Shown here piece after piece: positions 1 through 7,492 of a stretch of DNA of 64,000 nt. The position numbers were made by a program, and so were the translations under genes. Below the pieces are notes generated by a model that had not been told where the DNA came from, did not search any database, and was given only the letters and a program-made list of their open reading frames with translations. The first letter of the stretch is position 1, and each line of letters opens with the position of its first letter. Origin of the DNA: Thermoflexibacter ruber (GTDB lineage Bacteria > Bacteroidota > Bacteroidia > Cytophagales > Thermoflexibacteraceae); the NCBI RefSeq assembly GCF_900113045.1, contig NZ_FONY01000025.1, forward strand, positions 1 to 64,000. The letters are read 5' to 3'.

Positions 1-45
1 AAGCCCGCTAATAACCCACTGCTGAGAGATAAAAAGAGTAAGTAA
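1..45 (+). CDS. possible 3' end of a gene cut by the left edge
   Basis: The first frame is open from the window edge and reads KPANNPLLRDKKSK before a TAA stop. A basic, polar tail like this is plausible for the end of a protein, but 14 residues do not identify a family. The other two forward frames stop within the first 24 bases. No terminator hairpin is evident directly after it. It may be chance. Confidence 0.25.
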   Translation, partial: KPANNPLLRDKKSK

Positions 46-189
46 TAGGGTTTATTTGAAAGATGCTCAAAAATGTTTCTCATTTTGATTGTTGGATTAG
101 GCAGGGCAAAATTAAAAAATAAAATAAATAAGTATGCTTTAATTCAAGGTGGTGCTTTCAAATGTATGATAATTTTATGTGTTTAAAAA

Positions 190-255
190 AATCCGTTCTC
201 ATCGGTACAATCTGTTTCATCAGTGTTCCAAAATAGAACACCGATAATACGGATT
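190..255. repeat. imperfect inverted repeat (REP-like) in intergenic DNA
   Basis: Outer arms AATCCGT (190-196) and ACGGATT (249-255) enclose inner arms GTGTTC (223-228) and GAACAC (236-241), giving an interrupted long hairpin. Segments of the type ATCCGT-TCATCGGT-ATCTGTTTCATCAGTGTTC recur as dispersed intergenic repeats in many Bacteroidota genomes; that part is from general knowledge. The rest of the stretch between the left edge and the rnpB promoter (about 46-423) shows no convincing gene. Confidence 0.55.
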
Positions 256-423
256 TGGCTGATAAACACAGATTTTTATTCAAAAAAACACTTTTCTCAT
301 CAAATTGATAACAGTAGATAAAATACCATCATACAATTGGAATCATCACCTAATTCAAAGAATAGACTTTTGCTAAGATAGTAAGTCAATGGCAGAAGTA
401 CAGCAAGCGAAAAGAAATATTCA

Positions 424-478
424 TTTCACGGAATTTAATGCAGAAATATATTTGTTATGCAAAAAGTAAGTATTTTTG
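424..478 (+). promoter_or_regulatory. candidate promoter(s) of rnpB
   Basis: Two matches to the Bacteroidota -7 element TAnnTTTG lie just upstream of the RNase P RNA: TATATTTG at 447-454, with TTTC 19 bases before it as a weak -33 element, and TATTTTTG at 471-478. The first predicts a start near 460 and a short leader; the second predicts a start at about 484, matching the folded 5' end. Which one is used cannot be told from sequence. Confidence 0.45.
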
Positions 479-484
479 TAAAAA

Positions 485-864
485 ACAAGCCGTCTTATCG
501 CTTTTGCACAATACAGCAAAAGAGGAAAGTCCGAACAACGCAGCGCACCATACTTCCTAACAGGAAGGCAGCTTGGATAGAGCTGACAGAAAGTGCCACA
601 GAAAATATACCGCCTTTGTCTTAGGACATAGGTAAGGGTGAAAAGGTGCGGTAAGAGCGCACCGCAAGGGCAGTGATGCACTTGGCAAGGTAAACCTTAT
701 GGGTTGCAAGACCAAATAAGCCTGCGTTTTTCTTTCTCTTGGGAAAGAAATGAAGGGTTGCGCGTCCAAGTAGGCGGGTAGGTCGCATGAACTTGTCGGC
801 GACGACAAGTCAAGATAAATGATAAGAACTGCATTGCAGTACAGAATTCGGCTTATAGGCTTGT
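485..864 (+). ncRNA. rnpB: RNase P RNA (class A type)
   Basis: This is the catalytic RNA of ribonuclease P, which removes 5' leaders from pre-tRNAs together with the RnpA protein. Conserved core blocks are present in order: GAGGAAAGTCCG near the 5' end (521-532), the ACAGAAAGTGCCACAGAAA-like block (586-604), GGTAAGGGTGAAAAGGTGCG then GTAAGAGCGCACCGC (about 631-666), and AGATAAATGATAAG with ACAGAATTCGGCTTATAG close to the 3' end. Helix P1 is formed by ACAAGCC at 485-491 with GGCTTGT at 858-864, extendable by flanking A and T runs; the T run after 864 probably serves termination. At about 380 nt the length is normal. Open frames on the opposite strand here are spurious. Confidence 0.95.
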
Positions 865-890
865 TTTTTTTGAAAAATTTTTTCTCTTTT

Positions 891-921
891 ATTTTTTTAA
901 ATGAAAACTTTATTACTTTTG
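891..921 (+). promoter_or_regulatory. candidate promoter for the acidic protein gene
   Basis: TACTTTTG at 914-921 matches the Bacteroidota -7 consensus TAnnTTTG, and a T-rich stretch lies at the -33 position about 19 bases upstream. The predicted start near 927 would leave a leader of about 50 bases before the ATG at 979. Confidence 0.35.
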
Positions 922-978
922 GGTATCTAATACAAAAACCTATCTAAACTGTATTGTAAAAATATATTCTTTAAAACA

Positions 979-1389
979 ATGAGCATCAATTACTTAAACT
1001 CTATACTTGCTACTGGTAAGAATATAATTTCTGTTTCCTCAGAAGTAGAAAATAAGTCAGTGAATGATGAATTAACAAGTATGCTCACTGACCAACTTCC
1101 ATTAGCTTTTTTAGAAAATGACCTTATTTTCCCTTCTGAAATACTTAGTGTCATAAATGCAAAAGACGAGGACGATTTTGATGATGAAGACGATTTTGAT
1201 GATGATTTCGATGACGACTTTGATGACGAAGACTTTGACGATGAGGACTTCGATGACGAAGACTTTGACGATGAGGACTTCGATGACGAGGAGTTTGATG
1301 ATAGCGATTTTTATGATGATGAGTTTGATGATGACTTCGAGGATGATTTTGAAGAAGAAGAAGAAGATTCTTGGGACGACTCCTTCTAA
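979..1389 (+). CDS. highly acidic Asp/Glu/Phe-rich low-complexity protein
   Basis: This 136-residue protein has an ordinary N-terminal half (residues 1-60, mixed composition) and a C-terminal half (about 61-136) built almost only of Asp, Glu and Phe in 5-residue units of the type FDDED. The unit is encoded by an exact 30-bp tandem repeat, so copy number may vary. There is no signal peptide or membrane segment; it is probably cytoplasmic. A promoter-like element and a strong terminator bracket it as a single-gene transcript. I do not recognise a family. Extreme acidity suggests a polycation- or metal-binding role, or a nucleic-acid mimic, but that is only inference. A second open frame over the same DNA, rich in Met, Thr and Lys, is taken as a shadow. 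Confidence 0.7.
   Translation: MSINYLNSILATGKNIISVSSEVENKSVNDELTSMLTDQLPLAFLENDLIFPSEILSVINAKDEDDFDDEDDFDDDFDDDFDDEDFDDEDFDDEDFDDEDFDDEEFDDSDFYDDEFDDDFEDDFEEEEEDSWDDSF
1222..1281 (+). repeat. 30-bp tandem repeat, two exact copies, inside the acidic gene
   Basis: Positions 1222-1251 and 1252-1281 are identical 30-bp units encoding DDEDFDDEDF. Degenerate partial copies continue on both sides (about 1190-1340). The length is a multiple of three, so slippage would change length without a frameshift. Confidence 0.85.
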
Positions 1390-1418
1390 TCTTTCTTAAA
1401 TATAAAACTATGTTACTT

Positions 1419-1451
1419 AAAACACAGGGGTTTTCCTTGTGTTTTCTTTTT
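1419..1451 (+). terminator. Rho-independent terminator after the acidic gene
   Basis: Arm AAAACACAGGG (from 1419) pairs with CCTTGTGTTTT (ending 1445) around a short T-rich loop, followed by a pyrimidine-rich, T-rich tract. It sits 30 bases after the stop codon and separates the gene from hisS. Confidence 0.8.
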
Positions 1452-1505
1452 CATAAGACACTTGCTTTCTAAGTAAAAAATCGACAATCCTTTAAATCGC
1501 TCAAA

Positions 1506-2843
1506 ATGTCTGCTCAAAAACCAAGTATTCCCAAAGGAACAAGGGATTTTAACGCTGAGGTATTAGCCAAAAGATATTATATTTTTGATACTATTAAAAA
1601 AGTATTTGTCAAATATGGCTTCCAGCCCATAGAAACTCCTACTTTAGAGAACCTCAGCACGCTTATGGGCAAGTATGGAGAGGAAGGAGACCGCTTACTT
1701 TTCAAAATCCTCAACTCTGGTGATTTTCTAAAAAATGCCTCTCAGCTCACTGACTATAAAAAATTGACTTATGAAATCTCTGAGAAAGGTTTGCGTTATG
1801 ACCTGACCGTACCTTTTGCTCGTTATGTAGTTATGCACCAGAACGAGATAGCTTTCCCTTTCAAACGCTATCAAATCCAGCCTGTATGGCGCGGGGATAG
1901 CCCTCAGCACGGACGATACCGCGAGTTTTACCAATGTGATGCCGATGTGATAGGCACAAATTCTTTGGTCTGCGAAGCGGAGCTAATACAAATCTATGAT
2001 GAGGTTTTTGCTAAATTGGGGATTCCCGTTACTATTAAAATCAATAATAGGAAAATATTACAAGGCTTATCAGAAGTAATACAAGCACCTGATAAATTGA
2101 TAGATATAACTATTGCGATTGATAAGTTAGACAAGATAGCATGGGAAGGAGTAGAAAAAGAATTGGTTGAGAAAGGTCTAAGCGTGCAAGCTTGTGAGAA
2201 AATAAAACAATTTATTTCCCTCAATGCTGATGACTTAGAATATTTCTTTGAGGAGAATGAGATAGGGAAAAAAGGAGCAGAAGAAATCAGAACCGTGCTT
2301 CACTTGCTTAAAAATATTGAGACGGTCAATCAAATAGAGATAGATTATTCCTTAGCCAGAGGGCTAAATTATTACACAGGCTGTATTCTGGAAGTAAAAG
2401 CTAAGAACGTAAAAATGGGAAGCATAGGGGGAGGAGGTCGCTATGATGACCTGACAGGCTTTTTTGGGCTAAAAGGAATGTCAGGGGTAGGTATTTCTTT
2501 TGGCGCGGATAGGATATATGATGTGTTAGAGGAATTACAACTTTTCCCTGACCTAAGCGGCAATCAAACCAAAGTCTTAATAGTTACTTTTGACCATGAA
2601 AATCTCCTCTATGCCATGCCTATATTGAGAAAAATGAGGGATTTTAACATCCATGCAGAACTCTATCCAGAACCCACGAAAATCAAAAAACAAATGGATT
2701 ATGCTAACAAACGCCGTATTCCTTATGCTGTACTTATTGGGTCTGAAGAAATGCAAATAGGTAAATTGACTTTTAAGAACATGGTTACAGGAGAGCAAGA
2801 AAAGCTATACGCAGAAGAAATCATGCAGAAATTGATGAACTGA
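1506..2843 (+). CDS. hisS: histidine-tRNA ligase
   Basis: Class II aminoacyl-tRNA synthetase that charges tRNA-His with histidine in the cytoplasm. The 445-residue length fits the family. The catalytic core carries RYDLTVPFARYV (residues 97-108), the motif 2 region FKRYQIQPVWRGD with YREFYQCDADVIG (119-150), the histidine-specific loop LARGLNYYTG (283-292), and motif 3 GVGISFGADRI (327-337). Residues about 355-445 form the anticodon-binding domain. The ATG at 1506 gives the usual N-terminus with PKGTRDF at residues 9-15. It is flanked by terminators on both sides and so is probably monocistronic. Confidence 0.97.
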   Translation: MSAQKPSIPKGTRDFNAEVLAKRYYIFDTIKKVFVKYGFQPIETPTLENLSTLMGKYGEEGDRLLFKILNSGDFLKNASQLTDYKKLTYEISEKGLRYDLTVPFARYVVMHQNEIAFPFKRYQIQPVWRGDSPQHGRYREFYQCDADVIGTNSLVCEAELIQIYDEVFAKLGIPVTIKINNRKILQGLSEVIQAPDKLIDITIAIDKLDKIAWEGVEKELVEKGLSVQACEKIKQFISLNADDLEYFFEENEIGKKGAEEIRTVLHLLKNIETVNQIEIDYSLARGLNYYTGCILEVKAKNVKMGSIGGGGRYDDLTGFFGLKGMSGVGISFGADRIYDVLEELQLFPDLSGNQTKVLIVTFDHENLLYAMPILRKMRDFNIHAELYPEPTKIKKQMDYANKRRIPYAVLIGSEEMQIGKLTFKNMVTGEQEKLYAEEIMQKLMN

Positions 2844-2865
2844 ACTAATTTTTACTGAAATACAA

Positions 2866-2914
2866 AAACTTATGAGATGAACCATTGAAAGTCTATATCT
2901 CATAAGTTTTTTTT
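2866..2914 (+). terminator. Rho-independent terminator after hisS
   Basis: AAACTTATGAGAT (2866-2878) pairs with ATCTCATAAGTTT (2897-2909), followed by a run of T. It lies about 20 bases after the hisS stop. In the opposite direction it also lies just downstream of the minus-strand small secreted protein gene and may act for both. Confidence 0.85.
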
Positions 2915-2940
2915 AGAAATAAATAAGCCAAATAGTTTTC

Positions 2941-3291
2941 TCATTCACACCCAAGGTCATCTATAGTCCATACGCCTTCTATCTCACAAATATCTACGTC
3001 TTCTACTATGCATACAGCCCCGTCGGCTGCCACAAATTTAACGTCCCAAATATCACAATCTACAAGCACGGTAATAGATTCATTTGGTTCTAAGACCTCA
3101 TTTTTCCCTAAAATATCCTTGCCCCAAGTATTTTTGTCCACAGGAGAAAAATAAATATGGTCTATTGCCCATGAACTTTTATTGACAATCTTTATGCGTG
3201 ATTCATTGTAGTTAGATGATTTTGACGAAGCTAAGCAAACTGCTAAGCACAAAGTAAAAATTAGGAGTAAGGATTTTAAAATATATTTCAT
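2941..3291 (-). CDS. small secreted protein, unknown function
   Basis: The 116-residue product starts with a hydrophobic signal peptide (MKYILKSLLLIFTLCLAVCLASS, residues 1-23); the Cys at 19 is followed by Leu, and a lipobox is not convincing. The mature part holds NKSSWAIDHIYFSP, a WGKDILG motif, a proline/glycine turn before a beta strand, and several Cys (Cys80, 94, 102 and 115 approximately) that could form disulfides. Small WG.D.LG-type periplasmic proteins of this layout occur in many bacteria without an assigned role. It stands alone, facing the hisS terminator. Upstream, TTAGATA-n7-ACACTAA at 3301-3321 weakly resembles the palindrome before the Nudix regulator. Confidence 0.75.
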   Translation of the reverse strand: MKYILKSLLLIFTLCLAVCLASSKSSNYNESRIKIVNKSSWAIDHIYFSPVDKNTWGKDILGKNEVLEPNESITVLVDCDIWDVKFVAADGAVCIVEDVDICEIEGVWTIDDLGCE

Positions 3292-3573
3292 AAACGCTTC
3301 TTAGATAAAGTAAAACACTAAAACAGTAATTCCTTATTGCTCTTTCCTTTCAACTACATTACTTGAATGATGAAACTTTAAATAGTGAAAATATATTTAT
3401 AATAAATCAAAATCCATGCTATAATTTGAAACTATGCTATCGGCGATTGTGGCGTCCAATTTTGGAGAACAATTATTCGCATACTTTATTTTAAAAGAAG
3501 CATCACGTATATCAAAAAAAGAAAAACCTATTGAAAATCAACAGGCTTTTCTATACCTACCAATAAAAAACGA

Positions 3574-4725
3574 CTATACCAATTGTTTTTCAACTAATTC
3601 TTCTAAGTCCGCGTCCGTGATATTTTTCTTACTATCTGCTAAGACCAAAAATCTTTCATAGGCTTCGTTCAACTCTTCTCTACCCAAATTGATACCCAGT
3701 TTCTCTAATCGGAAATTTAAGGCGGCTCTTCCGCTTCTTGCCGTCAGTACGATTTGGCTATCCCCCGCACCTACTTCCACGGGGTCTATGATTTCATAAT
3801 TCTCTCTATTTTTCAGTACCCCGTCTTGGTGGATTCCAGAGGAGTGAGCAAAAGCATTTGCACCTACGATAGCCTTATTAGGCTGTACGGGCATGCGCAT
3901 AGTACGGGAAACTATTTTGCTAATAGGATTTAAGTGCTGGGTATTGATGTTGGTTTGAAGGTTTAAATATGGATGGGTTTTTAGCACCATGACCACCTCC
4001 TCCAAGGAGGTATTTCCTGCTCTTTCACCTATGCCGTTAATCGTACACTCTACCTGTCTTGCCCCATTCATTAGCCCATAGACAGAATTTGCCGTTGCTA
4101 AGCCTAAGTCATTATGGCAATGCACAGAGATAATGGCTTTATCTATGTTTTTTACGTTTTCTTTCAGATATTTAATTTTTTCTCCGTACTCATGCGGCAA
4201 GCAATAGCCCGTAGTGTCAGGTATATTGACTACTGTAGCTCCTGCTGCTATCACCAATTCTATCATTTGTGCTAAAAATACTACGTCTGCTCGTCCTGCG
4301 TCTTCCGCATAAAACTCTACATCTTCTACTAAAGATTTGGCAAATTTTACGGCTCGCTGTGCCTGTTCCAAAATCTGCTCGCGTGTACTCCTGAACTTAT
4401 GCTGAATATGAAAGTCAGATGCTCCCAAACCTGTATGAATACGCTTGCGTTTGGCATATACCAAGGCATCTGCTGCTGTTTGAATATCTTTTTCTACTGC
4501 TCGACTCAGACCACAAATAACAGGTTCTTTCACTACTTTGGAAATCTCTTGGACAGACCGAAAATCGGCAGGGCTGGAAATAGGAAAACCTGCCTCTATG
4601 ATGTCCACTCCTAAGTACTCTAACTCTTTGGCTAATTCAATTTTTTCTTCTGTGTTCAACTGACAACCTGGGACTTGCTCGCCATCTCTCAAGGTAGTAT
4701 CAAAAACATAAACTTTGTTATCCAT
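3574..4725 (-). CDS. leuA: 2-isopropylmalate synthase, short form
   Basis: Catalyses the first committed step of leucine synthesis, condensing acetyl-CoA with 2-oxoisovalerate. The TIM-barrel (HMGL-like) domain shows [12 protein letters not shown] (residues 9-20), the metal-binding HCHNDLGLA (202-210) and [14 protein letters not shown] (230-243), then the GIHQDGVLK region. At 383 residues it ends soon after the barrel and short C-terminal subdomain; the C-terminal leucine-sensing domain of the ~520-residue E. coli enzyme is missing. This suggests weak or no allosteric feedback, so transcriptional control may matter more. leuB and leuD lie about 45 kb away; leuC is not in the window. An upstream element shared with leuB is described separately. 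Homocitrate synthase-like activity is a less likely alternative. Confidence 0.93.
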   Translation of the reverse strand: MDNKVYVFDTTLRDGEQVPGCQLNTEEKIELAKELEYLGVDIIEAGFPISSPADFRSVQEISKVVKEPVICGLSRAVEKDIQTAADALVYAKRKRIHTGLGASDFHIQHKFRSTREQILEQAQRAVKFAKSLVEDVEFYAEDAGRADVVFLAQMIELVIAAGATVVNIPDTTGYCLPHEYGEKIKYLKENVKNIDKAIISVHCHNDLGLATANSVYGLMNGARQVECTINGIGERAGNTSLEEVVMVLKTHPYLNLQTNINTQHLNPISKIVSRTMRMPVQPNKAIVGANAFAHSSGIHQDGVLKNRENYEIIDPVEVGAGDSQIVLTARSGRAALNFRLEKLGINLGREELNEAYERFLVLADSKKNITDADLEELVEKQLV

Positions 4726-4774
4726 ATTTTTATTTTGAAGTTTTTTTCACTCAGCGATTTGATGTAGATTTGCT

Positions 4775-4829
4775 AACTATGCGTAAAAATAATGACTGAT
4801 AGTCTAAAAAATAAATAATAGTCAAAAAA
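4775..4829 (-). promoter_or_regulatory. leader element upstream of leuA, shared with leuB
   Basis: On the plus strand this begins AACTATGCGTAAAA and contains GACTGATAGTC (4794-4804), a GACTnnnAGTC palindrome, then AATAGTCAAAAAA. The same ~56-bp sequence, with about six differences, lies at the corresponding place upstream of leuB (49593-49649). It starts 50 bases upstream of the leuA start codon. Read in the gene sense, GACTAT half-sites recur about two helical turns apart. Conservation at two distant leucine genes points to a common operator or promoter. Confidence 0.6.
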
Positions 4830-4881
4830 AATAAAAAATTTCTTAATTAGAACTCAAAACAAAATGAAAACCATGATTACC

Positions 4882-5703
4882 TTAAATAGTTATCTCCTTG
4901 ATTATCAAGCTATCTCCTATTTTTACTTCTCCTAATGTTACAGGAAGCACATTTTGTCCGAAAAGAATTTTATTGCCTGATTTTCGGTAACTTGCCAAAG
5001 TTCGCAAGGGTTCTTTGCTATCGATTTCTCCTTTCTCAGGATTGACCGTAGTCAATACGCACCTCGCACAAGGTTTAACACCCAAAAAATCCACTGAGCC
5101 AATAGAAAATCTTTTCCAAGTTTCCTCTTCGTAAGGTAAACCTCCCTCAAAAACAAAATTAGGTCGGAATCGCCTCATTTCCACAGGGTATTCTAATCTA
5201 CTATTCAAATCATCTAAGGAACTCTGCCCAATAATTAGGAAGGGATACCCATCAGCAAAACTCACGATTTCTCCTTTGAAAGCATAGTCTTGGTCAACTA
5301 AGCGTTTTTCATCTTCTGCCATTTTTACTAAGCGACAATCTACCCCTAAGGCTTCACTAAACCATTCGTCAGCCTCTTGGCTAACAGGATTTGCCTTGCA
5401 AGTATCTTCCCAAATAGTAACATTTATTTCCTTATTTTCAACAAGTTGAAAAGGAAGTTTGAATATTTCTTGTGGATAGTTTTTGTGTACAAATAACAAA
5501 TTTTCTTTTTCTAAGGCTACCTGTATCAGTGCCATTCGCGGGTTTTCTCTTTGGGTGAGAAATCTGTTATCTTTGTCTATCAAGAGCCATCTGCGGTCAT
5601 GTTGCAACCCTCGTTGCTCTACTTTGGCAGCGGGCAATGCCATGCCTCCCAAAGACTTGACAGGATAAATGCAAATATGAGAAAGTGTATATATATTTTT
5701 CAT
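4882..5703 (-). CDS. MOSC domain protein, YcbX/mARC-like
   Basis: The 273-residue product has an N-terminal MOSC beta-barrel domain (residues 1-120, with YPVKSLGG at 13-20 and HDRRWLLID at 35-43) and a C-terminal MOSC domain (about 125-270) with PCARC at 211-215 followed by NPEKGE. The Cys in this segment is the expected molybdenum-cofactor ligand in YcbX and mARC proteins, which reduce N-hydroxylated compounds. It lacks the C-terminal ferredoxin domain of E. coli YcbX, so it must use a separate electron donor; that is inference. Divergent from the BrkB gene, sharing a ~97-base promoter region. Confidence 0.88.
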   Translation of the reverse strand: MKNIYTLSHICIYPVKSLGGMALPAAKVEQRGLQHDRRWLLIDKDNRFLTQRENPRMALIQVALEKENLLFVHKNYPQEIFKLPFQLVENKEINVTIWEDTCKANPVSQEADEWFSEALGVDCRLVKMAEDEKRLVDQDYAFKGEIVSFADGYPFLIIGQSSLDDLNSRLEYPVEMRRFRPNFVFEGGLPYEEETWKRFSIGSVDFLGVKPCARCVLTTVNPEKGEIDSKEPLRTLASYRKSGNKILFGQNVLPVTLGEVKIGDSLIIKEITI

Positions 5704-5751
5704 TATGCAAGTTTGTCTTAAAATCTGCTTACCTTCGTTTTGTTTAAAAAA

Positions 5752-5776
5752 GTAGAATCGTATAAAGCTATTCTAC
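5752..5776. promoter_or_regulatory. inverted repeat in the divergent MOSC/BrkB promoter region
   Basis: GTAGAAT (5752-5758) and ATTCTAC (5770-5776) are perfect 7-bp arms separated by 11 bases, ending 24 bases before the BrkB start codon. It could be an operator or chance in AT-rich DNA. Confidence 0.3.
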
Positions 5777-5800
5777 AAAATTGGCAAAAACAATACATAT

Positions 5801-6685
5801 ATGCAATTCAATCCACTGCAATACTTAAAAAAGCGACTTTTTCCCTTCATCAAAGACCTTGTCAATGAGTTTTTGAAGGATGATTGCTTCACCATGAGTG
5901 CGGCATTAGCCTATTACACTACCTTTTCTCTTGCACCTATGCTAATTATTTTAATTGCTATTGCAGGCTTTTTTCTTGAAAAACAGACTATTAGAAAACA
6001 TATTTACGATTATGTTGCCGAACTTACTACTGATTTGAAAGCGGCAGATTTAATTCAAAGTTTATTGGACAACTTTTCTTTTAGTACACACGGCATTACG
6101 GTAACTATCGTTAGTGCTGTTACGGTACTGATAGGAGCAACTACGGTTTTTGCAGTCTTACACAACTCTCTCAACAAAGTTTGGGATGTAAGCGAAAGTA
6201 AAAGAAAGGGCTTTTGGAGTTTGGTAATACAGAGGCTGATTAGTCTGCTTGCTATTTTTCTTATGGGAATTTTACTCATTGCGACTTTAATAGTAAACGC
6301 TGTCTTAAACTCTCTTTACGATTTTATCATAGAGTTTATTTATTTTCCTAAGATTGTCGTTGAGCTTTTCAACGGGCTAATACCCATTTTGGTATTATTT
6401 CTATTTTTTGTAATGGTTTTCAAACTTTTGTCTGATGCCCAGCCACAGTGGAAGTATGTACTTTGGGGGTCTTTACTCACTACACTCCTACTCATGGTAG
6501 GTCGTTGGCTCATTAGTTTGTATCTATCAAGTACTTCCGTTGGCTCGGTTTATGGTACTGCGGCTTCTTTGGCGACTCTACTGATTTGGGTATATTATTC
6601 TTCACTTATGGTATTTATAGGAGCAGAATTTATAAAAGTGTATGCTAAGCATAGGGGAGAAAAATTGGGTGTAGAAGAAGATTAA
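5801..6685 (+). CDS. YihY/BrkB family inner-membrane protein
   Basis: The 294-residue product has about six membrane segments. Family features include the segment MSAALAYYTTFSLAPMLIIL (residues 32-51), the KVWDVSESKRKGFWSL-like loop near residue 130, and the C-terminal GSVYGTAASLATLLIWVYYS (about 248-267) with FIGAEFIKVYA near the end. The family was once called RNase BN in error; its true function is unsettled, though some members are linked to envelope or transport roles. The start ATG is preceded by an A-rich stretch, as is usual here. It converges on the Nudix gene with 13 bases between stops and no clear terminator. Confidence 0.9.
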   Translation: MQFNPLQYLKKRLFPFIKDLVNEFLKDDCFTMSAALAYYTTFSLAPMLIILIAIAGFFLEKQTIRKHIYDYVAELTTDLKAADLIQSLLDNFSFSTHGITVTIVSAVTVLIGATTVFAVLHNSLNKVWDVSESKRKGFWSLVIQRLISLLAIFLMGILLIATLIVNAVLNSLYDFIIEFIYFPKIVVELFNGLIPILVLFLFFVMVFKLLSDAQPQWKYVLWGSLLTTLLLMVGRWLISLYLSSTSVGSVYGTAASLATLLIWVYYSSLMVFIGAEFIKVYAKHRGEKLGVEED

Positions 6686-6698
6686 CAAGTTATTTGTC

Positions 6699-7391
6699 TT
6701 AGAGTTCAAAAGAAAAGCCTTTTGCCTCCAATTCCTTGTACTTTATCTTATCAAATTTGTACAGTTTGGCGGCGCGGTGCGATACGCCTTTTTGTCTTTC
6801 TGGAAGTTCAACTAACAGTCCCATGCTAAGTATTTTTTTGCGGAAATTGCGTTTATCCAATTCTTTATCTAAGATAAGTTCATATAGCTTTTGTAGCTGG
6901 CTAAGGGTAAATTTTTCTGGAAGCAGTTCAAACCCAATAGGCTGATAACGCACTTTGCCTTTTAAACGATTAAAAGCTACTTCAAAAATCTTGGCATGGT
7001 CAAAAGCCAAAGGAGGTAGATGGTTTACTTGGAACCACTCTGCGCGTTTGGCATCGGAGGAGGCATGCACTTGGTTGGTAAAATCACTTAGCTTTACTAA
7101 GGCATAATAGGCTACGCTTACCACTCGCCCTCTTGGGTCGCGGTTTACATCGCTAAAAGTATAGAGCTGCTCCATATACATATTTTGTATGCCTGTTTCT
7201 TCTTGGAGTTCTCTTTTTGCCGCTTCCTCTGTAGTCTCGTCCATATCTACGAACCCACCGGGGAAAGCCCAATAACCTGCATAGGGGTCATGAGCGCGTT
7301 CTATCAACAATACTTTTAGCTCGTCATCATTTAAACCAAAAATGACACAGTCCACCGAGAGTGCAGGGCGAGGGTATTCGTAAGTGTACAT
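6699..7391 (-). CDS. NrtR-type Nudix domain transcriptional regulator
   Basis: Residues 1-150 form a Nudix domain and residues about 155-230 a winged-helix DNA-binding domain ([16 protein letters not shown] and [12 protein letters not shown]). This is the architecture of NrtR and related Bacteroidota regulators, which sense ADP-ribose-like metabolites and repress NAD or sugar genes. The Nudix box is intact: [20 protein letters not shown] followed by TGI fits GX5EX7REUXEEXGU, so ADP-ribose pyrophosphatase-like hydrolysis is also possible. A 21-bp palindrome starts 33 bases upstream of the start codon, suggesting autoregulation. No NAD or arabinose genes lie next to it, so the regulon is unknown. 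Confidence 0.88.
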   Translation of the reverse strand: MYTYEYPRPALSVDCVIFGLNDDELKVLLIERAHDPYAGYWAFPGGFVDMDETTEEAAKRELQEETGIQNMYMEQLYTFSDVNRDPRGRVVSVAYYALVKLSDFTNQVHASSDAKRAEWFQVNHLPPLAFDHAKIFEVAFNRLKGKVRYQPIGFELLPEKFTLSQLQKLYELILDKELDKRNFRKKILSMGLLVELPERQKGVSHRAAKLYKFDKIKYKELEAKGFSFEL

Positions 7392-7423
7392 GCCAATAAG
7401 TAATAAATTTTAGTGATAAATTT

Positions 7424-7444
7424 TTAGTGTTATTTTTACACTAA
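7424..7444 (-). promoter_or_regulatory. 21-bp palindrome, candidate operator of the Nudix regulator
   Basis: TTAGTGT (7424-7430) and ACACTAA (7438-7444) are perfect 7-bp arms with a 7-base T-rich centre; a further half-site TTAGTGA lies at 7410-7416. It is placed at the promoter of the NrtR-type gene, and NrtR operators are typically 21-bp palindromes. Direct evidence is the symmetry and position; the regulator assignment is inference. Confidence 0.5.
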
Positions 7445-7492
7445 GCTATCTTGTTTTTTTGGATTTTACAAAATTTTCATCAAAAATATCTT

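Noticed and set aside
421-808. Open frames on the minus strand over 421-681 and 557-808
   Set aside because: They lie over the RNase P RNA and have Cys- and Pro-rich composition unlike proteins; the RNA core explains the sequence.
1190-1340. Short regular repeats that could suggest a CRISPR array
   Set aside because: There are no unique spacers; units are contiguous, in frame and coding.
1157-1399. A Met/Thr/Lys-rich open frame in the acidic gene region
   Set aside because: It is a shifted reading of the tandem repeat; the acidic frame has the promoter, N-terminal non-repeat part and terminator fit.
3434-3661. A 75-codon open frame on the plus strand
   Set aside because: It overlaps the end of leuA on the opposite strand and its composition is not protein-like.
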